From Hippea sp. (GTDB lineage Bacteria; Campylobacterota_A; Desulfurellia; Desulfurellales; Hippeaceae): DNA of 12,808 nucleotides. Below are positions 1 to 7,197 of this stretch, in pieces. Numbering within the stretch: position 1 is the stretch's first letter; the number at the start of each line of letters is the position of its first letter. Where the stretch lies: assembly GCA_015486705.1 (NCBI GenBank), contig WFRG01000076.1, positions 1-12,808 on the forward strand, in the 5' to 3' direction. A program made the position numbers and the translations under genes. The notes below the pieces were generated by a model. The model did no database searches, was not told the DNA's origin, and saw only the letters and a list, made by a program, of their open reading frames with translations.

Positions 1-542
1 CCGTATGAGCAATCTAATTTTTTTATATCCGCCTTTACAACAGCCCTGTTCTTGCTAAAATATATTCTGCCTTTAAAGTTCAATAGGTTTTTTGTAACAC
101 TTACCGTTGTATTATCCATCTCCAAAAGGTCTTTTTTGCCTTCTTCTACTCTTAATTTCAAATTCTTAAATTTAATCAACTTCAATTTCAACGGTGGAAT
201 GCTAAAATAAGAAGTTTTCTTCCCTCCTTTTACAACAGATACAACAATCACCGGATTTTTTAAAATTGCTGTAATTTCGCCATTTTTATTAATTTCCAAA
301 AAAAGTTTATCGGCTTTAAAAAACAAATTTTTCTTTCTCAGAACAAACTGGTTAATCGTTAAAGATGAGGGAGAATTAACGGTTAACTTATCAAAGTGCT
401 GAGTCAGCTGGTACTTTTTCAGATAAAAATTTAAAGCAAAGCTCAAAAGAGAACTTTTAACACTAATAAGCGTATAAACAGCAAAAATCGCTATAATCAC
501 TAAAAGTAACCCTATTGCAGGGATTCTAAAGTACTTTTTCAT
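1..542 (-). CDS. Partial membrane-anchored protein, possibly AsmA/TamB-like (3' end beyond the window)
   Basis: An open frame of 180 codons starts with ATG at 542 and runs without a stop off the left edge, so only the N-terminal part is visible. The protein starts MKKYFRIPAIG and has one hydrophobic segment at about residues 8-28, a likely uncleaved signal anchor. After it come alternating short beta-strand-like stretches rich in Lys, Leu, Ile, Val and Asn (for example SLTINQFVLRKKNLFF). This is the look of AsmA/TamB/DUF748-type proteins, which span the periplasm and move lipid between membranes in Gram-negative bacteria. That family call is inference from pattern, with no diagnostic motif. 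The start codon overlaps the stop of the upstream regulator gene by 4 bp (ATGA), so the two are probably co-transcribed and translationally coupled. I am fairly sure it is a gene and unsure of its family. Confidence 0.7.
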   Translation of the reverse strand, partial: MKKYFRIPAIGLLLVIIAIFAVYTLISVKSSLLSFALNFYLKKYQLTQHFDKLTVNSPSSLTINQFVLRKKNLFFKADKLFLEINKNGEITAILKNPVIVVSVVKGGKKTSYFSIPPLKLKLIKFKNLKLRVEEGKKDLLEMDNTTVSVTKNLLNFKGRIYFSKNRAVVKADIKKLDCSY

Positions 543-1174
543 CTGAGCAACTTTATAGTTTTCCCTTCTATCGACACAACACCTTCGTTTGACAGCTTTT
601 TTAATATCCTTGAGAATGTTTCAGGAGATATGCCTATACTTGATGAAATCTCCTTCTTTGGCAATCTAAGCTCTATAATACCATTACCCTTATCTGTCCT
701 GTTCAAGTACTCCAATATCCTTTTTTCTGCATTATCGATAGATAATTGTTTAACTTTTTCTGTTAGATAATTAAGCCTTTTGGCAAATATACCTAACATT
801 TTCATTGCAAATTCAGGACTCTCTTTGATTCTATCAAAGATTCTCTTCGAATTTATGGCAAGTAGTAAACTATTTTCGATTGCCATTGCACTAACTGGAT
901 AAACATTTTTCAAAAACAGAACAATTTCAGCAAAAAATTCACCCTCTTGCGCAATGTTAATTGTAATTTCCCTACCATCGCTGTTGGTCTTAAAAATCTT
1001 TATAGCTCCCTTCAACACAAAAAACAGGTCTTCGCCATCATCACCCTCTAAAAATAGTATCTCACCCTTTCTCTTGCTTATAAGCATAGAAATCGCATTA
1101 ATATCTCTTAAAAAATAATCATCTTCAATATTCAAAACTCTTAACATACTACGCAATGCATCCTGTTTGTTCAT
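539..1174 (-). CDS. Crp/Fnr-family transcriptional regulator, probable regulator of hcp (HcpR/DNR-like)
   Basis: 211 aa, close to the usual family length. Residues about 15-125 form the cyclic-nucleotide-binding-like sensor fold (GEILFLEGDDGEDLFFVLKG), followed by a long dimerisation helix (about 126-150) and a winged helix-turn-helix at about 172-195. The recognition helix reads SPETFSRILKKL; its E185, S188 and R189 match the E-SR triad with which FNR-type proteins read TTGAT half-sites. The protein contains no cysteine, so it cannot carry the oxygen-sensing 4Fe-4S cluster of classical FNR. Cysteine-free relatives such as DNR, NnrR and HcpR respond to NO, some through haem. It is divergent from hcp, and an FNR-type palindrome lies 5 bp upstream of its ATG. 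I infer that it activates hcp under nitrosative stress and may repress itself. Its ribosome binding site is weak and overlaps that palindrome. The family is certain; the ligand is inferred. Confidence 0.9.
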   Translation of the reverse strand: MNKQDALRSMLRVLNIEDDYFLRDINAISMLISKRKGEILFLEGDDGEDLFFVLKGAIKIFKTNSDGREITINIAQEGEFFAEIVLFLKNVYPVSAMAIENSLLLAINSKRIFDRIKESPEFAMKMLGIFAKRLNYLTEKVKQLSIDNAEKRILEYLNRTDKGNGIIELRLPKKEISSSIGISPETFSRILKKLSNEGVVSIEGKTIKLLR

Positions 1175-1178
1175 TTTC

Positions 1179-1192
1179 TTGACCTAAATCAA
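1179..1192. promoter_or_regulatory. FNR/DNR-type operator between the regulator gene and hcp
   Basis: The sequence is TTGAC-CTAA-ATCAA, a near-perfect match to the FNR-family consensus TTGAT-N4-ATCAA, with perfect TTGA/TCAA arms. Its centre (1185.5) is exactly 41.5 bp upstream of the hcp start point predicted from the TATAGT box, which is the class II activator position. It is also only 5 bp before the divergent regulator's start codon, where binding could block that gene. The regulator's own recognition helix has the E-SR residues expected for this half-site. Confidence 0.75.
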
Positions 1193-1210
1193 TTATTTAA
1201 TATCAGTTTT

Positions 1211-1239
1211 AGTATATAGTTAGTATGAACAAAAAGCAA
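1211..1239 (-). promoter_or_regulatory. Possible promoter of the divergent Crp/Fnr regulator gene
   Basis: On the minus strand TTGCTT (1239-1234) lies 17 bp before TATACT (1216-1211). The -10 is good and the -35 is weak, matching three of six consensus bases. The predicted start is near 1204, which puts the FNR-type box at about +13 to +26, a position compatible with roadblock-style autorepression. The -10 boxes of the two divergent promoters overlap. Confidence 0.35.
1215..1227 (+). promoter_or_regulatory. Predicted hcp promoter: -10 box and start point, activator-dependent
   Basis: TATAGT at 1215-1220 is a good -10 hexamer and predicts a start near 1227. The correctly spaced -35 position (about 1192-1197, ATTATT) bears no resemblance to TTGACA, as expected for a promoter that depends on a bound activator. 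The leader would be about 24 nt and holds the strong ribosome binding site at 1238-1246. Confidence 0.55.
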
Positions 1240-1246
1240 GGAGGTG
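1238..1246 (+). promoter_or_regulatory. Strong ribosome binding site of hcp
   Basis: AAGGAGGTG ends 4 nt before the ATG at 1251. It supports this start over the ATG two codons downstream. Confidence 0.85.
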
Positions 1247-1250
1247 TTTT

Positions 1251-2873
1251 ATGTCAATGTTTTGTTTCCAATGTCAGGAGACGCTTAGAAACAAAGGGTG
1301 TACAGCAAGGGGTGTTTGTGGAAAGGATGAAAGGGTAGCAAACTTAGAAGATGTTCTCATTTACGTAACAAAAGGTCTGGGCGTGGTATCAAAAAAGGCT
1401 GGAACGGTTGAACCAAGGGTAGGAAGGTTTATAGCAAAGTCATTATTTACCACAATAACGAACGTAAACTTTGATGAAGACAGAATCACAGAGGCAATAA
1501 ATGAGGGTTTAAAGCTAAGGGATGAAATTAAAAAGAAGTACGACATAAGTGACGAAGGATTACACGACAGTGCTACATGGAATGGAACAACAAAAGAGGA
1601 GTTTTTGGCAAAATGGGATGAGGTAAAAATTCCTGCTGAACAAAACGAAGATATTAGGTCTTTAAAAGAGCTTATCATCTACGGCTTGAAGGGTTTAGCT
1701 GCTTACGCTGAACATGCAGCCGTTTTGGGCTATGAAGATCAGGATGTTTGGAACTTTTTATCGGAAGGCATGGCGATAACTACGGAGGATTTAAGCGTTG
1801 ATGAACTTGTAGGTTATGCAATGAAAACAGGTGAAGCAGCCGTTAAAGCTATGGCACTCTTGGATAAGGCCAACACAGAAACATATGGCCATCCAGAAAT
1901 CAGCGAGGTCAATATCGGCGTAAGAAACAATCCCGGTATTCTCATATCCGGCCACGATTTGAAGGACATGGAAGAGCTACTTGAGCAAACAAAGGGTACA
2001 GGTGTTGACGTTTATACACACGGTGAGATGCTACCTGCAAATTACTACCCAGCATTCAAAAAATACGACCATTTCGTAGGCAACTATGGCAATGCATGGT
2101 GGATGCAAGACAAAGAATTCGAAGCTTTCAATGGTCCAATTCTTATGACAACAAACTGTCTCGTCCCACCAAAGGATAGTTATAAGGACAGAGTTTTCAC
2201 AACAGGAGAGGTTGGATTCCCAGGTGTTAAACATATTCCAGATAGGGTAGATGGCAAACCAAAGGACTTCTCAGAAATTATAGAACTTGCAAAAAAATGC
2301 AAACCACCAACACAAATCGAATCCGGTAAAATAGTGGGAGGTTTTGCTCATGAGCAGGTTTTCAAACTTGCTGATAAGGTTGTAGATGCAGTTAAATCTG
2401 GCGCAATTAAAAAATTCGTTGTAATGGCAGGATGCGATGGAAGACACAAATCCAGAGAATACTACACTGAGTTTGCTAAGAAATTACCAAAAGACACGGT
2501 AATATTGACTGCTGGATGCGCAAAATATCGTTATATAAAACTAAACTTGGGAGATATCGGTGGCATTCCTAGAGTTTTAGACGCTGGTCAGTGCAACGAC
2601 AGCTACTCTCTGGCAGTTATTGCAATGAAACTTAAAGAGGTGTTCGGACTAAACGATATTAACGAACTGCCAATAGCATACAATATCGCCTGGTATGAGC
2701 AGAAAGCTGTTGCTGTTCTGTTGGCACTTCTATATCTGGGTGTTAAAAACATCAAACTTGGACCAACGCTACCTGCATTTGTATCACCAAACGTGTTAAA
2801 GGTTTTAGTCGAGAACTTCAACATCTCTACAATCAGCAATGTTGACGACGATATGAAGGAACTAATCGGTTAA
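1251..2873 (+). CDS. hcp: Hybrid cluster protein (hydroxylamine reductase / NO-detoxifying Hcp), class I
   Basis: 540 aa, full length. Hcp is a cytoplasmic Fe-S protein that reduces hydroxylamine to ammonia in vitro and handles NO in cells during nitrosative stress. The N-terminus carries C5, C8, C17 and C23 (C-x2-C-x8-C-x5-C), the spacing of class I enzymes from strict anaerobes with a 4Fe-4S cluster, as in Desulfovibrio. All ligands of the Fe-S-O hybrid cluster are present: H235, E259 (HGEM), C303 (TNCLVPP), C395 (AGCDGRHKS, the persulfide-type cysteine), C423 (TAGCAKY), C448 (GQCNDS), E483 and K485 (WYEQK). Their spacing follows the Desulfovibrio vulgaris enzyme, so the protein should be active. 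No separate NADH-Hcp reductase gene is visible here, as is common with class I proteins. It is probably transcribed alone from the FNR-type promoter and is followed by a terminator. Confidence 0.97.
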   Translation: MSMFCFQCQETLRNKGCTARGVCGKDERVANLEDVLIYVTKGLGVVSKKAGTVEPRVGRFIAKSLFTTITNVNFDEDRITEAINEGLKLRDEIKKKYDISDEGLHDSATWNGTTKEEFLAKWDEVKIPAEQNEDIRSLKELIIYGLKGLAAYAEHAAVLGYEDQDVWNFLSEGMAITTEDLSVDELVGYAMKTGEAAVKAMALLDKANTETYGHPEISEVNIGVRNNPGILISGHDLKDMEELLEQTKGTGVDVYTHGEMLPANYYPAFKKYDHFVGNYGNAWWMQDKEFEAFNGPILMTTNCLVPPKDSYKDRVFTTGEVGFPGVKHIPDRVDGKPKDFSEIIELAKKCKPPTQIESGKIVGGFAHEQVFKLADKVVDAVKSGAIKKFVVMAGCDGRHKSREYYTEFAKKLPKDTVILTAGCAKYRYIKLNLGDIGGIPRVLDAGQCNDSYSLAVIAMKLKEVFGLNDINELPIAYNIAWYEQKAVAVLLALLYLGVKNIKLGPTLPAFVSPNVLKVLVENFNISTISNVDDDMKELIG

Positions 2874-2881
2874 CCTTCAAA

Positions 2882-2907
2882 GCCGGGCTCGCCCCGGCGA
2901 TTTTTCT
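2882..2907 (+). terminator. Intrinsic terminator after hcp
   Basis: The perfect 6-bp stem GCCGGG/CCCGGC (2882-2887 and 2893-2898) has a 5-nt loop and is followed after three bases by a run of five T, then CTT. It lies 9 bp after the hcp stop and before the DUF2283 gene, so hcp should be largely separated from the small gene downstream, which would then depend on readthrough. Confidence 0.85.
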
Positions 2908-2926
2908 TCAAAAGGAGTGAAAGGAA

Positions 2927-3133
2927 ATGAAGGTGCTATACTTTCCCGATACAGATACAGCATTGATACACTTATCCGACGGGGATGTTCATGAGACAAG
3001 GGAAATAAACGAAAATCTGTATTTAGATTTAGATAAAGACGGCAACGTTGTTAGTATAACAGTCGAACACGCCAAAAAGTTAGCGTCTATCACAGAATTT
3101 AGTTTTTTACAGATGGAAGAAAAACCCGCTTAA
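2927..3133 (+). CDS. DUF2283 family small protein
   Basis: 68 aa with the typical DUF2283 layout: MKVLYFPDTDTALIHLSDG, then acidic ETREINENLYLDLDKDGNVVSITV, then an EHAKKL helix. These are small beta-rich cytoplasmic proteins, widespread in bacteria and archaea, with no established biochemical role. It has a good ribosome binding site (AAAGGAG at 2911-2917) upstream of the ATG. It sits 53 bp after hcp in the same direction, but the hcp terminator lies between them and I see no clear promoter of its own. Its stop codon overlaps the stop of the convergent trmB gene. The family is confident; the function is unknown. Confidence 0.85.
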   Translation: MKVLYFPDTDTALIHLSDGDVHETREINENLYLDLDKDGNVVSITVEHAKKLASITEFSFLQMEEKPA

Positions 3134-4284
3134 ATTGTTGCCAGTTCCAAAGATTTCAGTGCGCTTTCATCGGCAACAAATAGACTCTGAGGTATCAAGA
3201 ACAGTTCATTTGTATTAGTTAGGCCAAAATATGAATGCTGTGGATTAACACTTTTACCAAACACGACCTCAATTATTCTTTGGTCCTCACTATTTTCGAA
3301 AATATCCAAAACCTTAAAGATTAAACCATTTTCTAAAACATAATCTCGCTTGACCTTTAAAGGAAAAGCCATTTTGTCAATTTCACCAGCTTCGGATTCA
3401 ACAGTTTTCTCATATACTACACGATATATTGTGCGCTCCCTTTTTTTCCAACGTCTTTCAAAATATGTATCAACACTCCCATTAAAAATGTCTATACACC
3501 GATTTTGTGTATTTCTTAAAGTTGTTTGTGTCTCAAGTGCAGTCACAACACTAACCGCATAGGCTAAATTGTCTGTGAGAAGTTCTATATTTCCGCCTTT
3601 TTTTAATGCCCTTTCGATTTTCTTTAGTGTATCCGCATTCAGCAAGGCGTGTTTTATCTTTTTAAATTTAAACCACGGTTCGGGAAAGTTCACATACACG
3701 CACTCAACGCTATTCGCATCAAACAGGTCAAAAACATAACGAGCATCATGTTTTATAACTTTGACATTAGACAAACCCTCTTTTGCAAACCTAAAAACAG
3801 CTTTTAACAGTGGTTCATTTGCTATTTCAACACCAATAAATCCTATTTCTGGATTTGATTTAGCTATTTCAAGCAAAAACTCTCCCTTTCCCATGCCAAT
3901 TTCTACCCTAATCCTACTTGACTTCACTAAATTATTAACGCCCATCTCGTTTATGTTTCTTACATCCAGCAAATAATTCTTAGCAAAAGCGCAATCTTTA
4001 TACGTTCTATTAAGGTTATGACTGACTATTCTCCCGTTTAGCTTATCAGCTAAATACTCAGCGAATCCCAATATAGCATCCTTTACATCGTCTGTTATAA
4101 ATGGATAGGTAGTTTTGTCCAGCTTTAGGACAATCTTGCCATGATTGTGGTAAACCTTAAGTATAAAATCCTCGCACTTCACAGAAATAGGCGCTATAAA
4201 AAGTTGAAATTTTTTAGAGAAAAATACATTTCTATTATCTAAAGCAATTATGGGCGTATGTGCTTCTATAACAGCATGTGGCAT
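3130..4284 (-). CDS. trmB: tRNA (guanine-N7-)-methyltransferase, extended form
   Basis: TrmB transfers a methyl group from S-adenosylmethionine to N7 of G46 in the tRNA variable loop. The catalytic domain lies at about 125-290: SAM-binding motif VEIGMGKGE (127-135), acidic GVEI (151-154), HDAR (179-182), the family hallmark NFPEPW (199-204), the TD pair (237-238) and the closing TYFERRWKKRERTIYRV (273-289). At 384 aa it is far longer than the usual 210-240 aa. It has about 120 extra residues before the domain and about 95 after it, a layout I recall from Campylobacterota-type TrmB. The basic stretch after FPEPW (FKFKKIKHA) departs from the common PKKRHHKRR. The start at 4284 is the only suitable ATG, because an in-frame TGA lies three codons upstream; its ribosome binding site is poor. 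It is the last gene of the arg cluster, 39 bp after argG, and shares a TTAA stop with the convergent DUF2283 gene. Confidence 0.88.
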   Translation of the reverse strand: MPHAVIEAHTPIIALDNRNVFFSKKFQLFIAPISVKCEDFILKVYHNHGKIVLKLDKTTYPFITDDVKDAILGFAEYLADKLNGRIVSHNLNRTYKDCAFAKNYLLDVRNINEMGVNNLVKSSRIRVEIGMGKGEFLLEIAKSNPEIGFIGVEIANEPLLKAVFRFAKEGLSNVKVIKHDARYVFDLFDANSVECVYVNFPEPWFKFKKIKHALLNADTLKKIERALKKGGNIELLTDNLAYAVSVVTALETQTTLRNTQNRCIDIFNGSVDTYFERRWKKRERTIYRVVYEKTVESEAGEIDKMAFPLKVKRDYVLENGLIFKVLDIFENSEDQRIIEVVFGKSVNPQHSYFGLTNTNELFLIPQSLFVADESALKSLELATI

Positions 4285-4295
4285 AAGAAATCAAA

Positions 4296-4314
4296 GCGGG
4301 GGCAAAGCCTCCGC
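4296..4314 (-). terminator. Hairpin between argG and trmB, possible partial terminator
   Basis: On the minus strand, GCGGAGGC-TTT-GCCCCCGC forms an 8-bp stem with one mismatch, followed by TTTGATTTCTT, a broken T-run. It begins about 9 bp after the argG stop and ends 11 bp before the trmB start. It may end part of the arg transcript or stall polymerase. Its closeness to the trmB start also allows a role in limiting trmB translation. Confidence 0.5.
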
Positions 4315-4323
4315 AGTTAACTT

Positions 4324-5526
4324 TTATTTTCTATTTTTAACTTGAGCCGAAACCTTAAGTGGCAATCCCCATATGTAGCAAAACGCTTCACCGTACTTAT
4401 GAACAAATTTATCTTCAGGGTCGTAGGTTGCCAATTCTTTTGAGTATAGAGCATAAGGAGATTTCCTTGCTACAGCCGTAGCCTTACCCTTGTACAGTTT
4501 CAGCCTAACAACGCCAGTGGCATTTTCATTTAGCTTATCGGCAAAGGCATCCAAAGCCTCCCTTAAATCACAGAACCAATAACCATAATAGACTAATTCA
4601 GCGTATTTTAAGGCCAGTTGGTCTTTAAGATGCAGTGCCTCTCTATCTAAAATCAGCTCATCAAGGCTCCTTTTGGCTTCCAAAAGCATATATGCAGCTG
4701 GAGCTTCATAAATTTCACGTGACTTTATTCCAACAAGCCTATTTTCAACTATATCAACCCTTCCAATGCCATGCTTTCCAGCCAGTTCATTTGCCTTATC
4801 CACAAGCTCAACAAGACCCATTTTTTGACCATTTAAGGCAACAGGCACACCCTGCTCAAACTCAACCTCAACATACTCTGGTTCATTAGGAGCCTTCGTA
4901 GGGTCTGCTGTCATCGAGTAAATATCCTCAGTAGGCTCAAAATAAGTATCCTCTAAAGGTCCAGCCTCAACAGACAACCCCCAGATATTTCTATCTATAG
5001 AATACGGTTTATCCTTTGTTACGGGGATAGGGATATCGTATTTTTTTGCATACTCTATCTCTTCGTCTCTTGATTTTAGCTCCCACTCCCTAACAGGTGC
5101 TATAACCTTTATATCTGGCTTTAAAGCCACAGCAGACACATCAAACCTCACCTGGTCATTACCCTTCCCTGTAGAACCGTGAGCTATAGCATCCGCACCT
5201 TCCTTTTCTGCTATCTCTATCATCTTTTTTGTAATCAGAGGTCTTCCTAAAGCCGTGGCAAGTGGGTATTTACCCTCATAGAGTGCACCGAACTTAAAAG
5301 CCTTCATAACATAATCTTTTAAAAATTCTTCCCTTATGTCTTCCACATAAGCTTTAGTAGCACCAACCTTAAGAGCTTTCTCCTTTATAGGCTCAAGCTC
5401 TTCATTTTGACCGAGGTCAGCAGTGTATGTAATGACCTCACATCCGTATTTATCCTGCAACCACTTAACAATAACCGATGTGTCCAAACCTCCAGAATAA
5501 GCCAAAACTACCTTTTTTACACTCAT
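4324..5526 (-). CDS. argG: Argininosuccinate synthase
   Basis: 400 aa, the normal length. It catalyses ATP-dependent condensation of citrulline with aspartate to argininosuccinate in arginine synthesis, in the cytoplasm. The PP-loop AYSGGLDTS (9-17) binds ATP; the second hallmark GSTGKGNDQVRF (117-128) and YSIDRNIWG (175-183) are also present. The start at 5526 has a good GGGAGGG ribosome binding site and overlaps the argF stop by 4 bp (ATGA), so the two are translationally coupled and make consecutive pathway steps. No argH, which would complete the route to arginine, is in the window. The C-terminus (VSAQVKNRK) looks complete. Confidence 0.97.
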   Translation of the reverse strand: MSVKKVVLAYSGGLDTSVIVKWLQDKYGCEVITYTADLGQNEELEPIKEKALKVGATKAYVEDIREEFLKDYVMKAFKFGALYEGKYPLATALGRPLITKKMIEIAEKEGADAIAHGSTGKGNDQVRFDVSAVALKPDIKVIAPVREWELKSRDEEIEYAKKYDIPIPVTKDKPYSIDRNIWGLSVEAGPLEDTYFEPTEDIYSMTADPTKAPNEPEYVEVEFEQGVPVALNGQKMGLVELVDKANELAGKHGIGRVDIVENRLVGIKSREIYEAPAAYMLLEAKRSLDELILDREALHLKDQLALKYAELVYYGYWFCDLREALDAFADKLNENATGVVRLKLYKGKATAVARKSPYALYSKELATYDPEDKFVHKYGEAFCYIWGLPLKVSAQVKNRK

Positions 5527-6455
5527 AATCTATCCCTCCCTATTAATTTCATAATTACCGCAAGTTGTGCATACATCCTATTCTCAGCCTCATCCCACAC
5601 AACGGAGTGTTCTGAGTCAATCACGTCAGCAGTCACCTCTTCCCCTCTATGGGCAGGCAAGCAGTGCATGAAAATAAAACTACTTTTTGCGTACTTTACC
5701 AATTCTTCATTAATCTGATATGGTCTTAACAACGCATGCTTCTTCTCTCTCTGTTCCTCTTGACCCATAGATGCCCAAACGTCTGTGTATATAACATCTG
5801 CACCCCCGACAGCCTCAACAGGGTCTTCTGTAACAATAATATTAGCACCACTTTTTTTTGCCAAATCCTTAGCTCTATTTAAAATAAATCCATTAACAGC
5901 ACAATCCTTTGGCGTTGCAATGCTTAAATCAAATCCCATAACACCTGCGGCGATAAGCCAAGAGTTTGCCATATTGTTTCCGTCTCCAACATATGCTACC
6001 TTAATACTGTCAACACTACCCAATTTTTCTCCAATAGTAAACAAATCGGCTAAAACTTGACATGGATGCAAGAGATCTGTCAACGCATTTATTACAGGAA
6101 CAGACGAATGCTTAGCAAACAATTCGAGCCTTGAGTGCTCAAAAGTTCTAATCATTATAACATCCACATAACGTGATATAACGCGCGCTGTATCCTCAAT
6201 GGTCTCACCTCTCCCAAGTTGTATATCACGAGTGGATAAAAATACAGCATCGCCGCCTAAACGTTTCATACCTACTTCGAATGACAGCCTCGTCCTTGTA
6301 GATGATTTTTCAAATATCATGCCCAAAATAACGCCTTTTAAAGGTTTATATTCTGCTCCACTTTTAATTTGCTCTTTTATTTTTCTGGATAAATCAAGCA
6401 AATAAACAATATCATCCTTTGTCAAATCTGCCAAAGTCAAACAGTGATTAACCAT
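5523..6455 (-). CDS. argF: Ornithine carbamoyltransferase
   Basis: 310 aa from the chosen start. It makes citrulline from ornithine and carbamoyl phosphate. The carbamoyl-phosphate loop SSTRTR (51-56), HPCQ (130-133), the ornithine loop DVWASMGQE (225-233) and the catalytic HCLP (264-267) are all present, so the enzyme should be active. I chose the ATG at 6455 because a purine-rich ribosome binding site (6459-6467) lies just before it. A GTG at 6479 would add eight residues and overlap the preceding gene, and it has no comparable site. The gene follows the DUF364 gene by 10 bp and overlaps argG by 4 bp. An anabolic role is inferred from the pairing with argG; no arcA or arcC, which would point to arginine breakdown, is nearby. 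Confidence 0.96.
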   Translation of the reverse strand: MVNHCLTLADLTKDDIVYLLDLSRKIKEQIKSGAEYKPLKGVILGMIFEKSSTRTRLSFEVGMKRLGGDAVFLSTRDIQLGRGETIEDTARVISRYVDVIMIRTFEHSRLELFAKHSSVPVINALTDLLHPCQVLADLFTIGEKLGSVDSIKVAYVGDGNNMANSWLIAAGVMGFDLSIATPKDCAVNGFILNRAKDLAKKSGANIIVTEDPVEAVGGADVIYTDVWASMGQEEQREKKHALLRPYQINEELVKYAKSSFIFMHCLPAHRGEEVTADVIDSEHSVVWDEAENRMYAQLAVIMKLIGRDRL

Positions 6456-6458
6456 AGT

Positions 6459-6467
6459 CCCCCCCTT
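6459..6467 (-). promoter_or_regulatory. Ribosome binding site that fixes the argF start
   Basis: AAGGGGGGG on the minus strand ends 3 nt before the ATG at 6455. Because it lies inside the longer GTG reading, it favours the shorter start. It overlaps the stop codon of the DUF364 gene, which favours translational coupling. Confidence 0.7.
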
Positions 6468-7197
6468 ATACAACAACACACATTTTCTTTGTAGCAGGTT
6501 TCAATTTTCTCGTTCCGCCAGCCTCACTCACGACCCTTTTTGCAACCTCAATATCTGTTACAACGCTACCGCATAAGTGAGTGGCTTTGCCTTCAAAAAT
6601 CCTCTTATCCATCGGAGTCGATGGGCCAACAATGGCAATAACCCTCGCATTCTTAGCAAGTTCAAGTAAGCTATCAATCGTTTTGTTGATAATAGACGTT
6701 GCCGTAATCAAAGCAACATTGGCTTTTTCAAGCTCAAAGTAAGCTGCATAGTCGGGCAATGCTTCATCTCTCAAACTCCGCTCACATATTTTAAAGTTCT
6801 TTGTTTTTCTCTTTATTGGCTCAATTAAAGGAGAAAAATAACCAATCATGACAACATTGTCCTCAGGTTTTATCAGACTCACAACTTCTATACCCTTCTC
6901 ATCGACACCACTGTTCAAAATTGCGTTTGCGCATGCCAAAGCCAAAGCAGAATCAAGCAGATTGTACGAAAAGATTTTTTCTATAAGAAATGACGCCTTT
7001 TTACCAACCAAAGAACCTGCTTCCTCTAAAACTGTACACGTTTTTATATCCAATTCCTTCACAAAGCTGTAAGACAATCCACAAAATCCATTCTCAAGCT
7101 CAACCAACGTATATCCCAAACCAATCCTTACATCCCTAATCCTTAAATCTTTAGCTTTTTCTATGGAGAACTCATAAATTGCTTCATGTATATACAT
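6466..7197 (-). CDS. DUF364 (putative heavy-metal chelation) domain protein
   Basis: 243 aa from the ATG at 7197; its A is shared with the TGA stop of the upstream thioredoxin-like gene (TGATG). The N-terminal part (about 5-90) resembles the DUF4213 enolase-N-like domain, and the C-terminal part (about 100-243) is DUF364 with its typical blocks: MIGYFSPLI, ALPDYA, TATSIINKT, VGPSTPM and LCGSVVTD. In the Desulfitobacterium structure the family was proposed to bind metal or a small molecule at the domain interface, and no reaction is established. It ends with the odd tail KKMCVVV. It sits between a CxxC thioredoxin-like gene and argF in a tightly packed operon, so a link to metal or sulfur handling is suggested but unproven. 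A TTG one codon upstream could also be read as the start; the ATG is preferred. Confidence 0.85.
   Translation of the reverse strand: MYIHEAIYEFSIEKAKDLRIRDVRIGLGYTLVELENGFCGLSYSFVKELDIKTCTVLEEAGSLVGKKASFLIEKIFSYNLLDSALALACANAILNSGVDEKGIEVVSLIKPEDNVVMIGYFSPLIEPIKRKTKNFKICERSLRDEALPDYAAYFELEKANVALITATSIINKTIDSLLELAKNARVIAIVGPSTPMDKRIFEGKATHLCGSVVTDIEVAKRVVSEAGGTRKLKPATKKMCVVV

Noticed and set aside
411..540. 10-bp direct repeat GTACTTTTTC at 411-420 and 531-540
   Set aside because: Both copies encode a KKY peptide in the same AT-rich gene; coincidence is the simplest explanation.
5407..5718. Plus-strand open frame spanning the argF-argG junction
   Set aside because: It overlaps two confident enzyme genes on the other strand and has no start signals or domain.
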